From contig JBAXGD010000008.1 in assembly GCA_037139575.1 (NCBI GenBank), positions 1-19,264 on the forward strand: a stretch of DNA of 19,264 nucleotides. Direction: 5' to 3'. This document shows, in pieces, positions 13,045-19,264 of the stretch; within the stretch, counting starts at the first letter, position 1; every line of letters starts with the position of its first letter. Under the pieces are notes generated by a model. That model was given only the letters and a program-made list of their open reading frames with translations, was not told the origin of the DNA and did not search any database. Origin of the DNA: CAIYEO01 sp037139575. Its GTDB lineage: Bacteria > Patescibacteriota > Saccharimonadia > Saccharimonadales > UBA4665. The position numbers and the translations under genes are program-made.

Positions 13045-15728
13045 TGACCACCCCCTACATTAGTCTGTTGACTAGGTGTTAACAGACCCGTGTCATAAAC
13101 TGCTCCTGTAGCACCAACAGTAGCCTTTATTAACAAGCAAGGATTAACTGTATTATTTACACCCTGTTCAGTATCAGAGTCTACATTATTAACTGCTGAA
13201 TCATTCCAAGAATTATCTTTTTGATATGCCTGGGACTCATTGTCTGAACAGTTATTGTTCCAATATGTTTCTGGGTCATCCGGAATGGAACCTGCTGGGT
13301 AACCATATTGAGTAATCCCAAATGGGTCACCCTGAAAGACGGGGGCAGCAAAAACCTTATGAGCATTCATGATTAACGAAAACGAACCCATAATCTTGTT
13401 AATAGGGTTGCTTATATAGCTAATTACAATATTTTGAATTTCTACCCCAAAACTATTTAGAGGTACCTTCATAGCTATTGTTGATAATAATGACATTGGA
13501 GTATCTCTAGAAAAAATCTTTGCCATTATCGGTAGTTTATTAAACTCTGCTACTTGCTGATTGTATTGAGAATTCATGATATCCGCGGTTTGTTGGTTGG
13601 TTAATTTTTGACCACCTAAAGTTGAGTGAGCATTATCGTTTCCTGCTACATCTGCTCCAGCCGCCATTACATCGAATGTTCTACCCCCACTCATATTGGG
13701 CCCCACCGTCTGAGGAATAAGGTAGCTTACTATAGCATTGATTAACTTAGGTAAATTATCGTTTACGAAACTCATTGCTCCACAATAAAACGCAACACCA
13801 GGAATTATGTCTGAAAAAGGCTCTACATTACATAGTTGATCGCCACCTGCCTTAATGAATCCCATAATATAACTCAAAATACTCTGAGCTCCATTAATAA
13901 CAAAACCAATAGTATCGTTCCAGATAGTAGCAAGAGCTGTTAAACCAGGGATCCCATTAATTACACTAGATATATCATTGGCAATTGCGTTGCCCTGGGT
14001 GAAGCCTTCTTCTGGACAAACCAATTGACCCTCTGGAACTGATTTGTCATTATTGCATTTATAAGCTGAATCCGTACTCGACCCGTTGGCTGCAAATACC
14101 GAAGGGATAAGGGTTTGAATAAGTGAAGTTGAATTTAATGCACTACTCGAAGATTGATTAGCTGTAACTCCACTACCCATCAGGTTCGCATATAAAGGAG
14201 TCTGTTCTGCTCCGGCTGTACCACCAATAAGTTTATCTGGATTCTTTGGATCTGTTTGAGTTGAATCTGCAGGGCCTAATTGACTAGTAAAACCACCAAC
14301 CTCGGCTGCTTTTACGTGTCCAGTATGAATTTCGTCAGCAAAAGAACTATATGTACCCCACATAGAAACAGCGGTAGCAGCATTAACCATATACCCTATT
14401 GCCTTAATCTTTGGACCAATGTTCTTGCCGGCCGTCACAATCTCTGCAACCATATTAATCTGACCTATTACTGGAATTGCTTTGCCGGCCGCCTCTCCAG
14501 CCGCCTTACCTAGAATCTTATCAACAACTCTAGTAACAATATCCTTAGTAAAACCTCCGGCTTTATTTATTCTATCTAATTCTTTTGCCAAATCTTCAGC
14601 TGAAGAGAATCCAAGCTTTGCGAATAATGTATCGAGTTTGGTCGTACTATCTTTTTCAAGTTGGGTAGTAGCTCTACCGTTTTCTCCATCGCTATTTGAC
14701 GGATTAGCAGAGTCTGTTGGACTAGTTGGTTCAGGTTTGGATGGATCACATTTAGGTTCAATAATACAATTTACTGCACCACCTAATATCTCACTTCTAG
14801 GAGTAATAACTCTATTAACTAAGAATAGTTTTGCGGCAATTTTCTGATCTTTAACTTTGTCAAAAATTGGATCACTAATTTTGCAGAAAAATAAACACAG
14901 TCTGACTCCGTATTTCTTTTCTAGTAACCTACCAACCTGGAATCTTGTATATACCTTTTTAAAACGAGTTTCATTGGCAGTCGCATCCCTAACTGCTTTT
15001 CTAGCTCCAGCACTATCAGAGCTATTAAAAACACTATCCCATTTTTCATTGTAAGTTCCTTCATGACCCAGGCCTCTAATAGTATTGCCAGGGGTTTTTA
15101 GTTGTAATTCACCACCAATTATTCTAAACTCAACTCCGTATTTAGTAGCCAGTTTATTTTCAAGCTTATTATCTCGCCAGGTATTAAATAATTTGCTCAC
15201 TGGACCATCGCCAACTGAGGATTTAGCACTACAATTCTTGTCTATAGTGGAGCCACAAACGCCCTTATATCCGGGCAATACCCTATTTATTATGTAGCTT
15301 TTAAACAGTTTATCTGTTTCGTTACCAAGCGCATCTTGACCAGTGGCAAAGAAATGATTTTCTAGATTTTTAACCATATGTTCAATTTTTAATGGAATTA
15401 ATAACATAAAGATTGAAACTATCAGAGCAATAATTCCACCAATTGCTCCGCCACCGTAAGCTGCTTTCTTCTTATTGTTCTTTAGAATACTTAGAGCTTT
15501 TTTAGCTATGCCTGCAGCACCGCTTGCACCAGAACTGGCTCCGGCTGCCTTCCCAATATTCTTAGAGGAGCCTGCCGCCCCCTTTGAAGCTAAAGACTCT
15601 TTTCCGGCTAATGAATCAGAACTATCGCTAGATCCTACCACTCCCTTTTTTTCAGATGCATCTAAGTTTGACCCAGTATTTGGTTTTTCTTTTTCCTTGT
15701 CGTATACACCGGGTTGCTGATTATCCAT
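13041..15728 (-). CDS. large Cys-rich membrane-anchored T4SS-associated protein, 895 residues
   Basis: No family recognised from sequence alone; its place after the VirB4-like ATPase suggests a VirB6-like or scaffold role. Residues 1-90 are low complexity, Ser/Gly/Ala/Lys rich and probably cytoplasmic. A strong membrane helix spans about 92-113, then a long region with about 12 Cys (158, 166, 278, 282, 321, 327, 558, 571, 633, 649, 827, 864), which suggests an oxidising extracytoplasmic location. Further hydrophobic stretches occur at about 416-456, 594-625, 640-675 and 762-797. A Pro/Ser/Thr linker (329-355) and a Gly/Ala segment (405-420) divide it. The start lies 7 nt after the VirB4 stop, and its TGA overlaps the GTG of the hydrolase gene. 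The reading frame is intact, with no sign of decay. Secreted substrate or adhesin are alternatives. Confidence 0.65.
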   Translation of the reverse strand: MDNQQPGVYDKEKEKPNTGSNLDASEKKGVVGSSDSSDSLAGKESLASKGAAGSSKNIGKAAGASSGASGAAGIAKKALSILKNNKKKAAYGGGAIGGIIALIVSIFMLLIPLKIEHMVKNLENHFFATGQDALGNETDKLFKSYIINRVLPGYKGVCGSTIDKNCSAKSSVGDGPVSKLFNTWRDNKLENKLATKYGVEFRIIGGELQLKTPGNTIRGLGHEGTYNEKWDSVFNSSDSAGARKAVRDATANETRFKKVYTRFQVGRLLEKKYGVRLCLFFCKISDPIFDKVKDQKIAAKLFLVNRVITPRSEILGGAVNCIIEPKCDPSKPEPTSPTDSANPSNSDGENGRATTQLEKDSTTKLDTLFAKLGFSSAEDLAKELDRINKAGGFTKDIVTRVVDKILGKAAGEAAGKAIPVIGQINMVAEIVTAGKNIGPKIKAIGYMVNAATAVSMWGTYSSFADEIHTGHVKAAEVGGFTSQLGPADSTQTDPKNPDKLIGGTAGAEQTPLYANLMGSGVTANQSSSSALNSTSLIQTLIPSVFAANGSSTDSAYKCNNDKSVPEGQLVCPEEGFTQGNAIANDISSVINGIPGLTALATIWNDTIGFVINGAQSILSYIMGFIKAGGDQLCNVEPFSDIIPGVAFYCGAMSFVNDNLPKLINAIVSYLIPQTVGPNMSGGRTFDVMAAGADVAGNDNAHSTLGGQKLTNQQTADIMNSQYNQQVAEFNKLPIMAKIFSRDTPMSLLSTIAMKVPLNSFGVEIQNIVISYISNPINKIMGSFSLIMNAHKVFAAPVFQGDPFGITQYGYPAGSIPDDPETYWNNNCSDNESQAYQKDNSWNDSAVNNVDSDTEQGVNNTVNPCLLIKATVGATGAVYDTGLLTPSQQTNVGGGQ

Positions 15729-15735
15729 AATTTAC

Positions 15736-17637
15736 TCAGTTAATGGAGTTGGTTGATCCAGGAGTTAGTGTATTTTGGAGGTCTATTGTGCCTTGTTCAT
15801 ATCCGGCCTGTGGCTGATTTGGATTTGAATTAACAAGATTCATTTCAGTCGCAGAGGCTACAACCTGAATATGAACGTGATTAGGACCAGCAAAGAATAG
15901 ACCCTGTCCTACAGGGAACTGACTTAGTCTTTTTTTCTCTTCTTCAGTAAGCTTAAATACATCAGCAAGATCATCAACGGCCGACGGAGACTGCTTAAAT
16001 AGCATTTGCATAGAAGCATTAGCTACAATTGCCCTACCCATTCGACTTCCCATAAAGTCTTCAACATCCTGACTAATGGTCGTTATGCCCAGGTTATATT
16101 TACGTGCTCTTTTGGCGAGTGAAAATATGAAATTTGCTGAATCTTCATATTTCATTAATTGCCACGCCTCATCGATTATGAGAAGACGTTTCTTCTTGTC
16201 GGATTTAGTTTTATTCCATATGTAATTAAGGACAATATACATAGCAACTGGTCGCAGTTCATCTTCAAGGTCTCTAACATTGAAAACAACAAACGGGTTA
16301 TTAATGTTTATATTACTTTGCTGAGAAAATATTCCGGCAAATGTTCCAGAAGTATATTTTCTAAGTCTCTGAGCCAGCTGTGGACCAGTTCCACCCATAT
16401 GTAAAAGCGTTTCATAGAGATCTGCAATTGTTGGAGGAAGAGTTGTATGAGTTAACGGATCGTTAGTTATTCCAGCTTTAGCGTAAGTTTCAATTAGTGC
16501 GCTATCCAAATCTGACTCTTCAACAGGGTTTAGAGCTGGAGTAACAGTATTATTTCCACCAACTAGTTGCGCTTGAGCTCCGCCCATCATAAGCCTAAGC
16601 AACCCATGAAGCATAATTAAGTTGCTTCTAAGGGCGTTGTCTGCCTCCTCTGGGTCAATAACCTGAGGCAAATCGAATGGGTTTATACGAGTACTCGAAC
16701 TAAGGCTTAATCTGACATAGGCTCCGGCCACTGAGTCAGCCAGTTTCTGATATTCATTTTCTGGATCAATAATAATAACCTCAGTACCAAACATCATGCT
16801 TCGAAGTGCTTCAAGCTTAACCGCAAATGACTTACCAGCACCAGATTTTGCGAATACTACCGAGTTACTGTTTTCTAGGCTGAACCTATCGAATATAACA
16901 AGACCTGAGTTATGCATATTAATTCCGTAAAGAATTCCATTGTCCTGACTCAGGTTTGCACTTGTGAACGGAAAGCTTGTCGAGATAGCACCGGTATTCA
17001 TATTTCTTCGAATCTGCATCTCATCAACGAATTGAGGAACCACAGTATTCAAACCCTGCTCTTGTTGAGAAGAACCAGGCTTAGAATAAATAAGCTGTTG
17101 CCCAAGCATAGACTCAACCTTGTGAGATATAATTTCAAGCTCATCCATTGAACTAGCATAAATATTGAAGTAGAGTCCAAATCTAAAGAATCTTTCTTCG
17201 CCAACCTGAAGCTTATCTCGCATCTCTTCTGCATCTTGGATTGCTGCTTGTTTTGCTGGATCTCTTACTCTTCCCTTTTCTGAATCAATCTGTATTCCTG
17301 CTTCAAGTTGAGTAACTTTTTTACGAAGATTTTGCATAACAACCTGACTTGCAACAGGATAAATGTAAATACTGATATCAATGACTTCATCTATATTGAC
17401 CAAGCTGCTGAGCCAGCCAGTATAAATTTGCCTTGGATACCCATAAACGTAATAGCTTCTAGCAAGCCTTGTTCCGATTCTGAAGTAATTACTACTAAGT
17501 TCAATTGAGCTTGGTGCAATGAAGTCTCTAAGCGCGGTTATGCCTTTTTGAAAAGCATTCATCACTTCTTGTTGCTCCTGCCTTTTTTGGCTTTCTGCAA
17601 CCATTAAAGGGTCTACTTTTTTAGCTCCAAATGCCAT
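15736..17637 (-). CDS. VirB4/TraC-like T4SS ATPase
   Basis: 633 residues. The N-terminal half (about 45-240) matches the CagE/TrbE/VirB4 region (YFRIGTRLARSYYVYGYPRQ, then the beta-rich part with FGLYFNIYA). The motor domain has Walker A AKSGAGKS (263-270) in the context SVVFAKSGAGKSFAVKLE, VIIIDPENEY (287-296), Walker B RLLIIDEAW (484-492) and the Q-containing motif GITTISQDVEDF (517-528), all as in VirB4 family hexameric ATPases that energise assembly of and transport through type IV secretion systems. It ends with a Pro/Gln/Asn-rich tail. GGGGATGG lies about 6 nt before the ATG, within the upstream gene, and the start shares one base with the upstream stop (TAATG), so translation is probably coupled. 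It acts at the inner face of the membrane. Relaxase and VirD4 coupling protein are not visible in the window, so export rather than conjugation is open. Confidence 0.9.
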   Translation of the reverse strand: MAFGAKKVDPLMVAESQKRQEQQEVMNAFQKGITALRDFIAPSSIELSSNYFRIGTRLARSYYVYGYPRQIYTGWLSSLVNIDEVIDISIYIYPVASQVVMQNLRKKVTQLEAGIQIDSEKGRVRDPAKQAAIQDAEEMRDKLQVGEERFFRFGLYFNIYASSMDELEIISHKVESMLGQQLIYSKPGSSQQEQGLNTVVPQFVDEMQIRRNMNTGAISTSFPFTSANLSQDNGILYGINMHNSGLVIFDRFSLENSNSVVFAKSGAGKSFAVKLEALRSMMFGTEVIIIDPENEYQKLADSVAGAYVRLSLSSSTRINPFDLPQVIDPEEADNALRSNLIMLHGLLRLMMGGAQAQLVGGNNTVTPALNPVEESDLDSALIETYAKAGITNDPLTHTTLPPTIADLYETLLHMGGTGPQLAQRLRKYTSGTFAGIFSQQSNININNPFVVFNVRDLEDELRPVAMYIVLNYIWNKTKSDKKKRLLIIDEAWQLMKYEDSANFIFSLAKRARKYNLGITTISQDVEDFMGSRMGRAIVANASMQMLFKQSPSAVDDLADVFKLTEEEKKRLSQFPVGQGLFFAGPNHVHIQVVASATEMNLVNSNPNQPQAGYEQGTIDLQNTLTPGSTNSIN

Positions 17638-18446
17638 TATGCCATCCCCGATACGTTTGGTTTAGGCGCGTGCCCTTCACCTTTTTCGACTACATCTACC
17701 GTCAGGCTATCGATTGGAGCAAGTGGCTGAGCTGAGGCTGTATCTGGGTTATATACGTTATAGTAAAGCTCAATTAGCTCTTGAGTATCCAGTGGAAGAC
17801 CCTTAACACCACATTGCTGCAGGCCTTGTATGACTGCCTGAACCCGATTTCTAAGTTCGTTTTTAGCAGCTTCAAGATCGGCTTCACTCACTACGACATG
17901 CTTTTCTTTACTTCCAAATAGATCTGAAAAACCAGTTATGAAATTTCGACTTCCAGTTGTTATATTCTTTTTAACCTCAGGGCCTGGGAAAAAAGGTACA
18001 ACAACATAGAAATCTTTATCCATAATGTTGGTTTGGCCACTTATTTGTTCTATGAATCCAATGTAGTCATCCATGAGCATTGATAGAAGCATGTTATCGT
18101 GCTGAGCCTTTAGGGTTTCAAGTTTTTCAATATAGCTGGACAAGTTAACTTGTTCCGAGTGAATGTATATTTGGACTGGAAAATATAGGGAGTTAAGAAA
18201 GCCCTGATAGCTAAATTCTACGGCCTCTTGTTCCCGCTGGCTCATAAGATCGAAATTAATAGCCTTACACATAATGACCGCTCTATACGAGGCATCATTC
18301 ATGATAGCTATACCGTCTCTAATTTCGGCAATCTTTAATAGATTTTGAGTGCTATTGTTAGATGATTTTTTCCCTTTGGCGGCTTGTTGAGTGACAGCAG
18401 GAGCTATTCCAGGATTTACGGCTGAATTTTGATTATTAGGATTCAT
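17637..18446 (-). CDS. VirB4 N-terminal/TraC-like accessory protein
   Basis: 269 residues without any Walker motif. Residues 35-155 (LKIAEIRDGIAIMNDASYRAVIM, then FSYQGFLNSLYFPVQIYIHSEQVNLSSYIEKLE and FYVVVPFFPG) resemble the first part of Gram-positive VirB4/TraC proteins, here encoded as a free protein. The first 30 residues are Asn/Gln/Ala rich and probably disordered; residues 185-240 look like a helical region ending in a part that recalls the loop leading into VirB4 proper. It overlaps the VirB4-like gene by one base (TAATG), so the two products are probably made in a fixed ratio and bind each other. The gene follows the charged protein by 50 nt. No signal peptide or membrane segment is evident. 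Assignment to the TraC-like family is by resemblance only. Confidence 0.7.
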   Translation of the reverse strand: MNPNNQNSAVNPGIAPAVTQQAAKGKKSSNNSTQNLLKIAEIRDGIAIMNDASYRAVIMCKAINFDLMSQREQEAVEFSYQGFLNSLYFPVQIYIHSEQVNLSSYIEKLETLKAQHDNMLLSMLMDDYIGFIEQISGQTNIMDKDFYVVVPFFPGPEVKKNITTGSRNFITGFSDLFGSKEKHVVVSEADLEAAKNELRNRVQAVIQGLQQCGVKGLPLDTQELIELYYNVYNPDTASAQPLAPIDSLTVDVVEKGEGHAPKPNVSGMA

Positions 18447-18496
18447 TTTTCACTTTCGCCACCACTTTAAATACTTTTATTTTAGCCTAATTAAGA

Positions 18497-19264
18497 CTAG
18501 TGCAGATTAATAATGACTTCATCGCCCGAATCCAACCTACCTTGCTTATTAGCTTCATGTTGAATTGTGGCGACGCTTAAATCGTTACTATTTGCCATAC
18601 TAATTATAGCAGGGTCAATTGGTCGTGTCATCTTATTAGCTAAAGCTTTTTGAGCTTCTTCCTGTTCCCTTTTCTGCTCCGATAATGGCTTTATAACCTT
18701 TAGGTTGCTTTTATATTCTGACTCCAACCTATCATGTTTTTTATGTAGATCTTCATTAATAGCTTTTTCTTGTTCGGGAGTATAATAACTCCTCTCGATC
18801 TTCGGTGCTAATGGCTTCGGCTGCTGGTTATTTTGAGCAAACCATTTTGGCTCTTCTTTCTTTTCATGCTTTTCTTTTCTAGCGAGCGATTCTAATAATT
18901 CCTCTTTGTGTTTTCTGGCGGATTCTTGAATTTTTTCAGTTAATTTAAACGCAGTCGGATTATTCTTTTCATCCAGAACGTCATCATTGGCCTTAACTTC
19001 AGTTGCCTGTTCCGCGACCATACTTCCAGAGGATAATCTGTCATTGTTTTGAACGACCGGCATAGCACTACTAGATGGATCGAACATGTTTACGTTGACG
19101 TTTTTGGTAGCCCAGCCCCTAGTGTCAATTGTTTCAGCAAGCGCCTTCAATCTGCCCTGGACCTCTTCTTGCGTTAGGCCATTAGTATAGTTAATGGCAG
19201 CTTTTTTGGGAGCGGTAACTCTAACTAGATTAATATTCCCACTCTGATTCCAGACTCTACTGTG
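18497..19264 (-). CDS. charged coiled/disordered protein of the T4SS operon (start outside window)
   Basis: The frame is open from the TAA at 18497 to the window edge with no stop, so the gene begins further right. The leftmost possible start in the window would be the TTG at 19150, but 38 in-frame codons lie before it (reading ...NLVRVTAPKKAAINYTNGLT...), so a TTG start is unlikely. About 255 residues are visible. They are hydrophilic: a short helical segment (TQEEVQGRLKALAETIDTRGW), then a Lys/Glu/Gln-rich stretch with likely coiled coil (KLTEKIQESARKHKEELLE and EKAINEDLHKKHDRLESEY). There is no Cys or membrane segment in the visible part. An unseen N-terminus could carry membrane helices, as in the PrgI-like proteins that often precede VirB4 in such clusters, but that is a guess. 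Function unknown. Confidence 0.7.
   Translation of the reverse strand, partial: HSRVWNQSGNINLVRVTAPKKAAINYTNGLTQEEVQGRLKALAETIDTRGWATKNVNVNMFDPSSSAMPVVQNNDRLSSGSMVAEQATEVKANDDVLDEKNNPTAFKLTEKIQESARKHKEELLESLARKEKHEKKEEPKWFAQNNQQPKPLAPKIERSYYTPEQEKAINEDLHKKHDRLESEYKSNLKVIKPLSEQKREQEEAQKALANKMTRPIDPAIISMANSNDLSVATIQHEANKQGRLDSGDEVIINLH

Noticed and set aside
14482..14847. 121-residue plus-strand open frame opposite the 895-residue gene
   Set aside because: It is the antisense shadow of a Ser/Ala/Lys-rich stretch of the minus-strand gene; no start signals or family resemblance.
1..19264. CRISPR arrays, tRNA or rRNA genes, insertion sequences and integrase genes
   Set aside because: No regularly spaced repeats, cloverleaf-like sequences or transposase/integrase motifs were noticed; intergenic gaps are all shorter than 300 nt and nearly all accounted for.
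1..19264. Alternative genetic code with UGA as Gly (Gracilibacteria/Absconditabacteria)
   Set aside because: UGA ends the VirB4-like gene and the 895-residue gene at sensible overlaps with the next start, so the standard bacterial code fits.

Overview
The window looks like part of a small, AT-rich bacterial chromosome carrying the replication-origin region. It holds rpmH, rnpA, yidC and jag/khpB on the minus strand and dnaA, dnaN and recF on the plus strand, with DnaA-box clusters in the gaps on both sides of dnaA. TGA is used as a stop codon (for example at the end of the VirB4-like gene), which argues against the recoded Gracilibacteria/Absconditabacteria. Proteins are compact (a 153-residue Jag without its N-terminal domain). 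A single-membrane style type IV secretion (T4SS)-like operon with a large secreted cell-wall hydrolase lies beside the origin. Together these suggest a Patescibacteria/CPR member, most likely Candidatus Saccharibacteria (TM7). That assignment is inference from gene content and protein style, not a database match.

Layout. Positions 1-4309 form an envelope-glycan island: the start of a GDP-mannose 4,6-dehydratase gene (minus, cut by the window edge), an unknown 61-residue protein (minus), a GT4-type glycosyltransferase (plus), and an 868-residue protein joining a polytopic membrane domain to a PIG-L-type deacetylase (plus). Positions 4325-6311 hold the conserved minus-strand run rpmH-rnpA-yidC-jag. 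Positions 6312-8231 hold the origin: a box-containing gap, dnaA, and a second box-containing gap with a tandem pair of DnaA boxes next to an AT-rich stretch. dnaN and recF follow to 10388.

Positions 10389-19264 are one tightly packed minus-strand operon, read from right to left: a charged coiled/disordered protein cut by the window edge; a 269-residue protein resembling the N-terminal part of VirB4/TraC ATPases; a 633-residue VirB4-like ATPase; an 895-residue Cys-rich membrane-anchored protein; a 662-residue secreted protein with three wall-hydrolase modules (lysozyme-fold glycosidase, amidase_3, CHAP); and a 220-residue membrane-anchored protein with an Ig-like domain. Four of the five junctions are 1-nt or 4-nt overlaps or gaps of 4-7 nt, so the genes are probably made together. 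The operon meets recF tail to tail with no bases between the stop codons.

Working model (inference): the VirB4-like motor powers a cell-surface export or attachment machine, the 895-residue protein forms its membrane/extracytoplasmic scaffold, the triple hydrolase opens peptidoglycan (its own, or a host's if the organism is an epibiont), and the Ig-like protein is a surface accessory. The glycan island would furnish or modify surface sugars.
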